Of a DNA stretch of 64,000 nt, positions 49,878 through 58,428 are shown piece after piece. Position 1 is the stretch's first letter; each line of letters opens with the position of its first letter. The notes below the pieces were generated by a model. That model searched no databases. It was given only the letters and a program-made list of their open reading frames with translations, and had not been told where the DNA came from. This DNA comes from Dyella_A sp049445995 (GTDB lineage: Bacteria > Pseudomonadota > Gammaproteobacteria > Xanthomonadales > Rhodanobacteraceae), in NCBI RefSeq assembly GCF_049445995.1, contig NZ_JBMSDZ010000008.1, positions 62,001-126,000 of the forward strand. Reading direction: 5' to 3'. The translations under genes were made by a program, and so were the position numbers.

Positions 49878-51557
49878 ATGATCCATCCGCTCCGTTCCAC
49901 CCTTGCCTTCATGCTGCTCGCCGCCGCCTGCGCCGGTACCGCCGCGACCCACGCGCCCGATCCGGCCCGCACCCGCGCCTACATCGACCACGCGTGGAGC
50001 ACGCTAACCCGCGCCACCGACGACTGCGCCTCGCTGGTCGATCCCAAGCTGACCACCGAGCCGGTGCTCTACCTGCCGGCCGACGTGCCGATGCCGACCG
50101 CGCTCGCCGCCACCCAGCAGCGCTGCAAGGTGGACGTGCGCAGGCTGCCGCAGCCGGTCACCGCGCTCGGCCAGGTCGATGCGCGCACGCTGCCGGTGCA
50201 GGGCCTGCTGTACCTGCCGCATCCGTACGTGGTGCCCGGCGGCATGTTCAACGAGATGTACGGCTGGGACAGCTATTTCATCGTGCTCGGCCTCGTCGCG
50301 GACCACCGCGAAGACCTGGCGCGCGGCATGGTGGAGAACTTCCTCTACGAGATCGACCACTACGGCGGCGTGCTCAACGCCAACCGCACCTACTATCTGA
50401 GCCGCTCGCAGCCGCCCTTCCTCACCGCGATGATGCGCGCGGTGCTCGACGATCCGGCCAGCTTCCCCGATGCGGGCGCAGCTGCGGCGTGGCTGCGCAA
50501 GGCCTATCCGCTGGCGGTGAAGGACCACGCGATCTGGCTGAGCCGGCCGCATCGCGCCGGCGATACCGGCCTGGCCCGCTACATGGATCTCGGTGCCGGC
50601 CCGGTGCTGGAGCATCGCAACGCCGATTACCTCAAGGGCGTGATCCGCTATCTGCTCAAGCACCCGGCGAAGAACCGCGGCTACCTGGTGAAGGCCAGCG
50701 AGCATCCCGATGCGGCCGAGGCCGCACGGCTGAAGACCACCAGCTGCGACCTGGCCGCGTCGCCCATCTGCGCCGCGGCCTGGGCCGACGGTTACCGGCT
50801 CAGCGCCGACTATTACGCCGGCGACCGCGCCATGCGCGAATCCGGCTTCGACACTAACTTCCACTTCGGCCCCTACGGCGCCGCCACCCACCACTACGCC
50901 GCGGTGGGCCTGAACAGCCTGCTGTACCGCTACGAGCGCGACCTGCACGACTTCGCCCTGCAACTGGGCAAGCCGGACGAGGCGGCGCACTGGGCGAAGC
51001 TGGCCGCGGCGCGCAAGGCCGCCATCAACCACTACCTGTGGCGGGCCGACCGCGGCCTGTTCATGGACTACGACACCACCACCGGCCAGCCTTCCGACGA
51101 TCCCTACCTCACCACCTTCTATCCGCTGTGGGCGGGCCTGGCGACGCCCGCCCAGGCGAAATCCGTGCGCGACCACCTGGCGTTGTTCGAGCGCAAGGGC
51201 GGCCTGATGATGAGCGACGACGCCAGCGGTGCGCAGTGGGACGAACCGTTCGGCTGGGCGCCGACCCATTGGCTGGCGGTCAAGGGGCTGGACGACTACG
51301 GCTTCCGCGCCGACGCGCGCCGCATCGCCGCGAAGTTCACCGCCACCGTCGACCGCAGCCTCGCCGCCGACGGCACCATCCGCGAGAAATACAACATGGT
51401 CAGCGGCAACGCCGACGTCAAGATCACCGCCGGCTACACCGACAACGTGATCGGCTTCGGCTGGACCAACGGCGTGTACCTCAAGCTGCGCGAGCTGCTC
51501 GCCGCGCCTGCGGCCGCGGGCACGAAAAAAGACGTCGCGGAGGCCGCGGCGCATTGA
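49878..51557 (+). CDS. treA: periplasmic trehalase (glycoside hydrolase family 37)
   Basis: A 559-residue GH37 trehalase that splits alpha,alpha-trehalose into two glucose units. A signal peptide (about 1-22) marks export. Both family signatures are present: PGGMFNEMYGWDSYF (120-134) and QWDEPFGWAP (about 453-462); catalytic acids are expected in the barrel between and after them. Length is close to E. coli TreA (565). Start ATG 49878. The last residues carry a short Ala-rich tail. It is a single-gene unit, divergent from cca and convergent with the NDUFA9-like gene across a palindrome. Confidence 0.95.
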   Translation: MIHPLRSTLAFMLLAAACAGTAATHAPDPARTRAYIDHAWSTLTRATDDCASLVDPKLTTEPVLYLPADVPMPTALAATQQRCKVDVRRLPQPVTALGQVDARTLPVQGLLYLPHPYVVPGGMFNEMYGWDSYFIVLGLVADHREDLARGMVENFLYEIDHYGGVLNANRTYYLSRSQPPFLTAMMRAVLDDPASFPDAGAAAAWLRKAYPLAVKDHAIWLSRPHRAGDTGLARYMDLGAGPVLEHRNADYLKGVIRYLLKHPAKNRGYLVKASEHPDAAEAARLKTTSCDLAASPICAAAWADGYRLSADYYAGDRAMRESGFDTNFHFGPYGAATHHYAAVGLNSLLYRYERDLHDFALQLGKPDEAAHWAKLAAARKAAINHYLWRADRGLFMDYDTTTGQPSDDPYLTTFYPLWAGLATPAQAKSVRDHLALFERKGGLMMSDDASGAQWDEPFGWAPTHWLAVKGLDDYGFRADARRIAAKFTATVDRSLAADGTIREKYNMVSGNADVKITAGYTDNVIGFGWTNGVYLKLRELLAAPAAAGTKKDVAEAAAH

Positions 51558-51603
51558 TGCAGCCGTGGCGCGACCAATCAGGAAGCGACTCTTCAGGAAC
51601 AAG

Positions 51604-51635
51604 AGCCGTCATTCCCGTGCGCGGGAATGACGGCT
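51604..51635. terminator. palindrome between treA and the NDUFA9-like gene, dRS3-like repeat
   Basis: A 14-bp stem AGCCGTCATTCCCG (51604-51617) with its complement (51622-51635) around TGCG. The centre ATTCCC-6 nt-GGGAAT resembles dRS3-type repeats of other proteobacteria. A second hairpin, ACGGCTT-g-AAGCCGT (51630-51644), overlaps it and is mutually exclusive. Placed between convergent genes, it may stop both transcripts. Confidence 0.6.
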
Positions 51636-51692
51636 TGAAGCCGTTCGAACCCTGGTTGCAATCCCGGAGGAATCGACCCAACGCCGCCCTGG

Positions 51693-52631
51693 TCAGCGGC
51701 GCAGCGTGCGCGCGTGGTCCAGCCGACGCTGGCGCGGCAGGCCGTGGATCAGCCGCGCCAGCCACGGCGTGAACGGCTGCGGCACGATGCCCAGCGCGGC
51801 GTAGCCGTCGACCTTGCCCACCGAGTCGGTGCGCAGCGAGTGGAAGTTGTCCAGCGAGAACGGCTTGCCCGGCAGCAGCTCGGCGACCTGCGCCTGCAGC
51901 CGGCCCAGTGCGTCGGGCAGCGGCAGGATGCGCATGCGCAGGCCGGCGGCGTCGCGGATCGCCGCGACGATCTCGCCCAGCGTCAGCACCTGCGGACCGT
52001 ACAGCTCGAAGCTGCGGTCGAGCGAGAGCCTGTCGTCGGCCACGCAGCGGGCAATCGCCTCGACCACGTCGCCGACGAAGGTGGGTGCGAGCCTCGACGT
52101 GCTGCGCGCCAGCGGCAGTACCGGCGTGAGCCTGAGGATCCTGGCGAAGCGTCCGACCAGGCCGTCGCCGTCGCCGAAGATCACGCTGGGCTGGTACAGC
52201 GTCCAGCCCAGCCCGGACTGGCGCACCAGCGCCTCGGCTTCACCGCGCGTCTTGAGGTACTGGCTCAGGCCCTGGCCGGCCTTGAGCGAGCTCATCTGGT
52301 GCAGGCGCGGCACGCCGGCCGCCCTGCACGCCTCGATCACCTGCCGGGTCAGCTCCACGTGCACGCGCTGGAACGTCTCGCGCCCGGCATTGTTGAGGAT
52401 GCCGACGAGGTTGATCACCGCGTCCGCGCCCTCGAACGCCGCGCGCAGCTGCGCCGGATCGTGCACGTCGGCGCTCTGCAGGCGCACGCCGGGGATCACG
52501 CCGATCGCGCGGTGCTTCTCGCGGTTGCGGGTGAGCACGGTGAGCGGGTGGCCGTCGCGGGCGAGCCGGTTCAGCAGGTGGCCGCCGACGAAGCCGGTGC
52601 CGCCGAGGATGACGAGGCGCAGTGGAGTCAT
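51693..52631 (-). CDS. NAD(P)-binding Rossmann protein, complex I NDUFA9-like
   Basis: A 312-residue atypical short-chain dehydrogenase. It starts with the Rossmann motif LRLVILGGTGFVGGHLLNRL (about 4-23), followed by VINLVGILNN (about 72-81), SSLKAGQGLSQYLKTRGEAE (about 115-134) with a YxxxK pair, and a FGDGDG loop (about 151). This is the NDUFA9/NAD-dependent epimerase-like group; in mitochondria NDUFA9 is an accessory subunit of complex I that binds NADPH. The bacterial role is unclear. Start ATG 52631; no other good start is close. It follows the transglycosylase gene by 20 bases and is likely cotranscribed with it. Confidence 0.85.
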   Translation of the reverse strand: MTPLRLVILGGTGFVGGHLLNRLARDGHPLTVLTRNREKHRAIGVIPGVRLQSADVHDPAQLRAAFEGADAVINLVGILNNAGRETFQRVHVELTRQVIEACRAAGVPRLHQMSSLKAGQGLSQYLKTRGEAEALVRQSGLGWTLYQPSVIFGDGDGLVGRFARILRLTPVLPLARSTSRLAPTFVGDVVEAIARCVADDRLSLDRSFELYGPQVLTLGEIVAAIRDAAGLRMRILPLPDALGRLQAQVAELLPGKPFSLDNFHSLRTDSVGKVDGYAALGIVPQPFTPWLARLIHGLPRQRRLDHARTLRR

Positions 52632-52651
52632 GGGGCGTCGATCTCGCGAGG

Positions 52652-54742
52652 TCAGGAGTCGGGGGCGGAAGATGCCGCCGCAGGCGCGACACCGGAGCCG
52701 GACGCAGCCGGCTGCGTGCCGGCATCCGCCGGGCAGCGCACCGCCTTGCGTACGGTATCGGCGGCGGGCGGCAGATACGTGGTGCCGATCGGCGTCAGGC
52801 GCTGGTCCAGCGGCACCGCGCTGCCGGACAGGCGCCAGTCGTAGATCACGCTGAAGGCCATCACCCGCGCCACGTATTCGCGCGTCTCCTTGTACGGGAT
52901 GGTGGCGGTAAAGACGTCCGGCGGCAGCGTGCCGCGCGCGGCCAGCCACTGGTCGAGCTTGACCGGCCCGGCGTTGTAGGCGGCGCTGGCCAGCCACGGC
53001 GCGCCGTTGTAGCGCTGCGCCATCTGCGCCAGGTAGCGCGTGCCCAGCTGCACGTTCACCACCGGGTCGTACAGCGAGTCGGCGCCGCTCCACGGCAGGC
53101 CGTAGCGGCGCGCCACCTGCGCGCCGGTGGCGGGCAGCAGCTGCATCAGGCCGCGCGCGTCGGCGCCAGAGTGCGCGTCGCTCATCCACGCGCTTTCGGC
53201 GCGGGCGATCGCGTACGCCCAGGATGGATCGATGCCGGCCTGCTGCGCCTGCGGCACCACGCCGTCCTGGCTGGCCAGCGGAAAGCGCTGCTCGTACAAC
53301 CGCAGCGCGTCGCCGCTGGAGAAGGTGAATATCGCGCGGTCGTACCAGCCGCGGCGGTAGGCGAGCAGGGCGGCCTGGCGGCGGGTCGCCTCGTCGCTGC
53401 CGCGCAGGGCGCGTGCCCACTCGCGTCGCGCGTCGCGCGGCAGGTCCACCGCGAACAGCTCGAACGCCCGCTGCATGCCGATGTCGGCCAGCAGCGAACG
53501 GGCGCGCGCGTCGTCGTCGCCCAGCGTCCACGGACACAGCGCATATGGCGCATCCGAACGATCGGCGGCGAGGAAGCCGAAGTAGGTCGGCTCGCCGGCC
53601 AGCGCCGTGTATTGCCGCTGCGCCTGCGCCGGCTTGCCCAGTGCGGCCAGCGCGCGCGCGCGGAAATAGCGCCACTCGCCGTCGCGCTGCTGCTCGGGGC
53701 TGAGCGCGTCGATTGCGCTGAGCACGGCGCGCCAGTCCTGCTCGGCCAGCGCCACGCGCACGCGCCATTCGCGGGTGGCGTCGGACTGCGCCGCGGCCGG
53801 CAGCTCGGCCAGCCGCTGCAGCGCGTGGTCGTCGAAGTCGGTGGCGTGGAACAGCGCCAGCGCGTTGAGCACGCCGTTGCGCTGCTCGTCGCTGAAGTGG
53901 AAGCGCCTGCGCAGCGTGAGCCAGGCCTTGTCCGCCTGGTTGGCGTCGCTCCGCGCCAGCCGCTGCAGGGCGATCGCCACGGCCTGGCGGTGGTGCGGCG
54001 TATCCGGCCAGCGTGCGGCCTGGGCCGCGGCCGCGGCCGGATCGCGCAGCGCCAGCGCCAGGCGCTGCGCCGCCACCGCGTCGCGGCGGGGCAGCCAGTT
54101 GGCCAGCGCGGCGACGGTGCCGCCGGCACCGGCCGCCACGGCGCGGTCGATGCGCGCCCACAGCCGCGTCGGCGTGAGCAGGCCGGCCTCGTGCGCGGCG
54201 GCGAGCACCGGATCGCACGCATCCGGCAGCGACGGCTTCTGCCACAGCGCGGCCAGATCGCGATCGAAGTCCAGCCGCTGGCCCTGCGCCATGTGCGCCT
54301 GCAGCGCGTCGCAGGTCAGCGCGTCGCCGAGGCCGCCCCGGTAGAGCGCGAGGAAGCCGGTCCAGTCCTGCCGCCGCGCCAGCTCGCCGAGAAAGGCGCG
54401 GCGCAGGTCGTCGGCGGGGATCGATCCGGGATGGCGGCTGAGGTAGGCCTGCACGCGGGCAAGGTCGAGCGTGGCCAGGTCGTGTTCGAGCGCGGCCGCC
54501 TCGAGGTAGGGATAGAGCACGTAGTCGCGCAGTCCCCGCGCCTGCGCGCGCCACGCATCGCCGCCCTGCTGCTGCGCGGTGGCGTAGGCCTGCTTGAACG
54601 CCGCGCGCCGGGCGTCGGTGGATGCGTCCGCCGCGCTGGCCGACGCACTGCGCACCAGCGCCAGCACGACGATCGCGATGCCGGCGAGACCACACATGAG
54701 CGGGGACGAAAGGCGCTGGGGGGAGGGGCGGGAAACGGGCAT
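52652..54742 (-). CDS. slt: soluble lytic murein transglycosylase (Slt70 type)
   Basis: A 696-residue exported enzyme that cleaves peptidoglycan with formation of 1,6-anhydro-muramic acid. A signal-anchor-like sequence (about 10-38) leads to a long alpha-superhelical U-domain (about 45-480) and a C-terminal goose-lysozyme-like SLT domain (about 500-640). The catalytic Glu is in AIARAESAWM (about 516), followed by GADARGLMQLLPAT and AYNAGP, all family motifs. A Pro/Ala-rich tail is extra. The ATG at 54742 has AGGAGG five bases upstream, clearly better than an in-frame start 99 bases earlier. Confidence 0.94.
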   Translation of the reverse strand: MPVSRPSPQRLSSPLMCGLAGIAIVVLALVRSASASAADASTDARRAAFKQAYATAQQQGGDAWRAQARGLRDYVLYPYLEAAALEHDLATLDLARVQAYLSRHPGSIPADDLRRAFLGELARRQDWTGFLALYRGGLGDALTCDALQAHMAQGQRLDFDRDLAALWQKPSLPDACDPVLAAAHEAGLLTPTRLWARIDRAVAAGAGGTVAALANWLPRRDAVAAQRLALALRDPAAAAAQAARWPDTPHHRQAVAIALQRLARSDANQADKAWLTLRRRFHFSDEQRNGVLNALALFHATDFDDHALQRLAELPAAAQSDATREWRVRVALAEQDWRAVLSAIDALSPEQQRDGEWRYFRARALAALGKPAQAQRQYTALAGEPTYFGFLAADRSDAPYALCPWTLGDDDARARSLLADIGMQRAFELFAVDLPRDARREWARALRGSDEATRRQAALLAYRRGWYDRAIFTFSSGDALRLYEQRFPLASQDGVVPQAQQAGIDPSWAYAIARAESAWMSDAHSGADARGLMQLLPATGAQVARRYGLPWSGADSLYDPVVNVQLGTRYLAQMAQRYNGAPWLASAAYNAGPVKLDQWLAARGTLPPDVFTATIPYKETREYVARVMAFSVIYDWRLSGSAVPLDQRLTPIGTTYLPPAADTVRKAVRCPADAGTQPAASGSGVAPAAASSAPDS

Positions 54743-54879
54743 CGTGCCTCCTGATTTGCTTGAACGATGAGTGTAGCGGATGGCCCTTGAATGGCCGGTC
54801 CGGCACGTTGCCGCGGGAGGCGCGATGACGACGTGCAGCACGCTGATAGACTGGCGCGCTCGCCATCTCCGGGAACGCC

Positions 54880-56469
54880 ATGACGCCTGCGTCCACGCCC
54901 TCCATGCGATCGCACTGGTCGGTGTGGCTGGGGCTGCTGCTCGTCGCGCTGGCGGGGCTGGCTTGGTGGTGGTCGGTGGGACGGCCGATCGATTTGCCGG
55001 ATGCGCCGTCGGCGCGCATCGCCTGCGTGTCCTACGCGCCGTACCGCCGCGAGGGGCAGACGCCGTACGACCCGGCCACCTTCATTTCGCCGCAGCAGAT
55101 CGACGCCGATCTCAAGGCGCTGTCGCGCCGCTTCGACTGCGTGCGCACCTATTCGCAGGGCCAGGGGCTGGATGCCGTGCCGGCGATTGCCGGGCGCTAC
55201 GGCATGAAGGTGCTGCTGGGCGTGTGGATCGGTCGCGACGCGGCGGCGAACGCGCGCGAGATCGCGCTGGCCGCGGCCGCCGCGCGGGCGCATCCGGAGG
55301 TGCTGCGCGGCGTGATCGTGGGCAACGAGGTGCTGTTGCGCGGCGAGCAGTCGCCCGCCGCGCTGGCCGGCTACCTGCGCCAGGCGCGCGCGGCGCTGCC
55401 GCCGGCGGTGCCGGTCAGCTATGCCGACGTGTGGGAGTTCTGGCTGCGCCACCCGGAACTGGCCGGGTCGGTCGACTACATCACGGTGCACGTGCTGCCG
55501 TACTGGGAGGACGATCCGGTGCCGCCGGCGCGCGCCGTGCGGCACGTGGCCGAGGTCTATGCGCGCGTGCGCGCTGCGTTTCCCGGCAAGCCGGTGATGA
55601 TCGGCGAAACCGGCTGGCCCAGCGCCGGCCGCCCGCGCCAGGGCGCCACGGCGAGCGTGGTGAACGAGGCCCGCTACCTGCGCGAGTTCCTGCGCTACGC
55701 CGCCACCGTGCAGATGCCCTACAACGTGATCGAGGCGTTCGACCAGGGCTGGAAACGCGCCCAGGAAGGCACGGTGGGCGGCTACTGGGGCATCTTCGAT
55801 GCCCAGGCGCGGCCGAAATTTCCGATGCAGGGTCCGGTGACGGAAGTGCCGCGCTGGTGGCTGGGCTGGCTGGCCGCGGCGCTGGGCGGCGTGCTGTTCA
55901 TGGCGGTGGGGCGACCGCGCGGTCGTCGCGACGCACTGGCGCTGATCCTGGCCGGCATCGCCAGCGGCACGGCGCTGGCCTGGCAGGTGCGGCAGATGCT
56001 GTACGCCTGCGGCCCGCTGTGGGAATGGCTGCTTGGCGGCACCGCCTGCGCCGCCGCACTGGTCACCGCGCTGATGCTGGCACGCACGCTGGCGACCGCG
56101 CTGCAGGGTGATGCGGCGGCACCGCCGTCGCGGAACTGGCGCTTCGGCTGGCTGTTCGCGCTGGCCTACTACGGTCTGCTGCTGGTGTTCGACGGGCGCT
56201 ACCGCGACTTTCCGCTGGGCCTGTTCGCGCTGCCGGCGGTGGGTTATGCGTTGGTGGCGCTGGCCGGGGTCGAACCGGCCGGTACCCGTCGACGCGAGGA
56301 GGCGTTTCTTGCGGTCGTGGTGTCGCTGCTGGCGGCGATCGTGCTGGCGCAGGAGCGGGGCATCAGCCCGGTGGCGTGGTTATGGCTGGGCTTGAATGTG
56401 TTGCCCGGTCTCGCCGTGCTGCTGCCGTCGCGGCGCACCGCGCACCAGCAGCACGGTGCCGACCAGTAG
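54880..56469 (+). CDS. GH17-like glycosidase/glucanosyltransferase with C-terminal membrane helices
   Basis: A 529-residue membrane protein. One helix (about 12-32) is followed by a periplasmic (beta/alpha)8 domain of glycoside hydrolase family 17 type (about 45-325) with the acid/base Glu in VIVGNEVLLRGE (E150) and the nucleophile Glu in MIGETGWPSAG (E243). About six helices follow (about 330-515). GH17 enzymes act on beta-1,3-glucans, and in Proteobacteria related domains serve in periplasmic cyclic glucan synthesis (NdvB). A separate GT2 synthase is not adjacent. Start ATG 54880 with GGGAA upstream. Its 3' end overlaps the convergent small gene by 90 bases. Confidence 0.83.
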   Translation: MTPASTPSMRSHWSVWLGLLLVALAGLAWWWSVGRPIDLPDAPSARIACVSYAPYRREGQTPYDPATFISPQQIDADLKALSRRFDCVRTYSQGQGLDAVPAIAGRYGMKVLLGVWIGRDAAANAREIALAAAAARAHPEVLRGVIVGNEVLLRGEQSPAALAGYLRQARAALPPAVPVSYADVWEFWLRHPELAGSVDYITVHVLPYWEDDPVPPARAVRHVAEVYARVRAAFPGKPVMIGETGWPSAGRPRQGATASVVNEARYLREFLRYAATVQMPYNVIEAFDQGWKRAQEGTVGGYWGIFDAQARPKFPMQGPVTEVPRWWLGWLAAALGGVLFMAVGRPRGRRDALALILAGIASGTALAWQVRQMLYACGPLWEWLLGGTACAAALVTALMLARTLATALQGDAAAPPSRNWRFGWLFALAYYGLLLVFDGRYRDFPLGLFALPAVGYALVALAGVEPAGTRRREEAFLAVVVSLLAAIVLAQERGISPVAWLWLGLNVLPGLAVLLPSRRTAHQQHGADQ

Positions 56470-56787
56470 CGCCAACGCGCCGGACTGGTAGCAGTACAAC
56501 TGCAGCGCGAACGCACCGAGCGCGGCGGCCAGCCATGCCGTCCATGCGCGCTGGCGCAGCAGCGCGCATGCGCCAGCGGCCAGCGCGGCGTAGCCGAAGG
56601 CGTTGCCGAGGAACCCGGCGACCACCCAGCCACGCAGCGTGCACCAGCCGTCGAGCGTGGCCACGGCGCAGCGTTCGCCCAGCGCGGGCGGCTCGACCAG
56701 CCGGTAGCGCAGCCATGCAGCCAGCGCGCCGACGGCGAGCAGTCCGCTCCATGCAAGCAGCATCGTTCCCCAGCGGCGGCGGCTCAT
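56380..56787 (-). CDS. small membrane protein of unknown function
   Basis: A 135-residue protein with about four hydrophobic segments (about 8-25, 52-70, 75-95, 97-115). Between the first two lies a short periplasmic-type loop with ERCAVATLDGWCTLRGW, holding two cysteines. No family is recognised. Start ATG 56787 has AAGGTG nine bases upstream and overlaps the stop of the EEP gene in ATGA, so the two are translationally coupled. The last 29 codons lie antisense to the GH17 gene end. The coupling and ribosome binding site support that it is real. Confidence 0.65.
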   Translation of the reverse strand: MSRRRWGTMLLAWSGLLAVGALAAWLRYRLVEPPALGERCAVATLDGWCTLRGWVVAGFLGNAFGYAALAAGACALLRQRAWTAWLAAALGAFALQLYCYQSGALALLVGTVLLVRGAPRRQQHGETGQHIQAQP

Positions 56788-57599
56788 CGACGGAGCACCT
56801 TGTGCAGGCGCGGGGCGATATGCGCGGGCATGCGGATCTCGGCGGCCAGCGGCAGGTGGTCGGAAAACGCCTGCGGCAGCGTCCACACCTTGTCCAGCTG
56901 GATGTCGGCCGAGGTGAGGATGTGGTCCAGCGCGCGTCGCGGCTTCCAGCTGGGAAAGGTCGGCGTGGCCTGCTCGGGCGGCTGCAGCCGACACTTGGCG
57001 AACAGGTGGCGCATCTCGTTGCTGTGCGCTTCGGTATTGAGGTCGCCCATCAGCACGGCGTGCGGAAAGTCCGCCAGCACCTCGCCGATGAAGGCCAGCT
57101 GTTTGGCACGCGCCGGCGCGCTGAGCGAGAGGTGGGCGACCATCACCGCCAGCGCATCGTCGCCCTCGCCGAAGCGCGCCAGCATCGCGCCGCGCCCGGG
57201 AATGCGGCTGGGCAGCGGATAGTCGAGCACGCTGTGCGGTTCGAGCCGGCTGATCAGGCCGTTGGCCGAATGCGCCAGCCGCGCCATCGGGCGGTTCGGC
57301 TGGTGGCTCCAGAACGGCATGCCCGCGGTTTCGGCGAGGTAGCGCGTCTGGTTGAGGAAGCCCGAGCGCAGGCTGCCGGCATCGGCTTCCTGCAGGCCGA
57401 CCACGTCGAACTGCGGCAGCAGTTCGGCGAGGCGGTCGAGGTTGTCCATCTTGCTGCGCCCGGGCAGCACGCCGTGCAGGCTGCGGGTGACGTACTCGCG
57501 GTAACGCTGCACACTGCCGCCGGCCAGGATGTTGCAGCTGAGCAGCCGCAGGCGGCGCTCGGGAACGGCAGCGGGGATGATGGCGGTGGCGCGGCTCAT
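56784..57599 (-). CDS. endonuclease/exonuclease/phosphatase family protein
   Basis: A 271-residue EEP-fold hydrolase. Metal and catalytic motifs are visible: LLSCNILAGG (about 19-28), VVGLQEADAGSL (about 66-77), MVAHLSLSAPAR (about 152-163), the catalytic AVLMGDLNTE (about 180-189) and the final SDHLPLAAEI (about 245-254). No signal peptide, so it is probably cytosolic. EEP enzymes cleave phosphodiesters in nucleic acids, inositides or sphingolipids; the substrate is not evident. The ATG at 57599 is used. The stop overlaps the next small gene's start. Confidence 0.87.
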   Translation of the reverse strand: MSRATAIIPAAVPERRLRLLSCNILAGGSVQRYREYVTRSLHGVLPGRSKMDNLDRLAELLPQFDVVGLQEADAGSLRSGFLNQTRYLAETAGMPFWSHQPNRPMARLAHSANGLISRLEPHSVLDYPLPSRIPGRGAMLARFGEGDDALAVMVAHLSLSAPARAKQLAFIGEVLADFPHAVLMGDLNTEAHSNEMRHLFAKCRLQPPEQATPTFPSWKPRRALDHILTSADIQLDKVWTLPQAFSDHLPLAAEIRMPAHIAPRLHKVLRR

Positions 57600-57696
57600 G
57601 GGCTCGGGCGGTCAGGCACGCGAAACGGAAACGGCGAGCATGCCGCGCGGCGCGTGAACACCGCGACAGCCGCGGCGTCCGAATGCGTCGCGGGGA

Positions 57697-58356
57697 TTAC
57701 TTGCCGGCCAGCTCGCGCTTGACCAGCCACTGGGTCATCGCGGCGAGCTGGTCGAAGCTGTGCACGTTGGCGCTGCGGTACTTGCCGTCCACCACGATGG
57801 TCGGTGTGCCGGTGACGCCCCACTTCTGGATCAGCGCCAGGTCGCTCTTCATCTGCGCGGTGACCGCGTCCGACGTGGCGATGCGCATGAACTCGGCGCG
57901 GTCCACGCCCTGGCGGGCGTAGAAGTCGGCCAGGTCGTCGAGCGTGTTGAGCGGATAGTTCTGCTCGAACTTCTCCTTGAACAGCTCCAGGTGGGTGCGC
58001 TCGACCACGCCGAGCTTCTTCGCCGCGTAGTAGGCGCGGGCGAACGGCAGCCACTCGGCGCTGAACGGCGCCGGCACCAGCTTGAACGCCACGCCCTTGG
58101 GCAGCGCGGCGCGCAGCTTCTCGGCGATGGGCGCGAAATGCGCGCAGTGGATGCAGCCGTAGGAGAACACCTCGACCACCTCCACCTTGCCCTCGGCGCT
58201 GTAGCGCTGGGCCGGGCCGGGCAGGGTGACGTATTCGTTGCCCTCGGTGTAAGGGGCGGACGGGTCGGCGCCGGCACCGGCGGTACAGGCGGTGGCGAGC
58301 AGCAGCCCGCCCAGCAGGGCGAACAGGCGCAGGCGGCGGGACAGGGGCTTGAGCAT
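57697..58356 (-). CDS. DsbA-like thiol:disulfide oxidoreductase lipoprotein (CIHC)
   Basis: A 219-residue lipoprotein precursor with lipobox LATAC (C24) and a DsbA-type thioredoxin domain. The active site is C68-I-H-C71 and the cis-proline loop VTGTPTIVV (about 182-190) is present. It should introduce disulfides into periplasmic proteins. Start ATG 58356 with GGAG seven bases upstream; an in-frame upstream start gives no clean signal. It follows a second DsbA-like gene by 72 bases on the same strand. Lipid anchoring to a membrane is unusual for classical DsbA but known in related bacteria. Confidence 0.9.
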   Translation of the reverse strand: MLKPLSRRLRLFALLGGLLLATACTAGAGADPSAPYTEGNEYVTLPGPAQRYSAEGKVEVVEVFSYGCIHCAHFAPIAEKLRAALPKGVAFKLVPAPFSAEWLPFARAYYAAKKLGVVERTHLELFKEKFEQNYPLNTLDDLADFYARQGVDRAEFMRIATSDAVTAQMKSDLALIQKWGVTGTPTIVVDGKYRSANVHSFDQLAAMTQWLVKRELAGK

Positions 58357-58428
58357 GGATCGACTCCGGTGCACAGAGGGGCAGCGATGCAGGACCGCGG
58401 CGAGCGGCAAAGGTGCCACGGCGGACAC

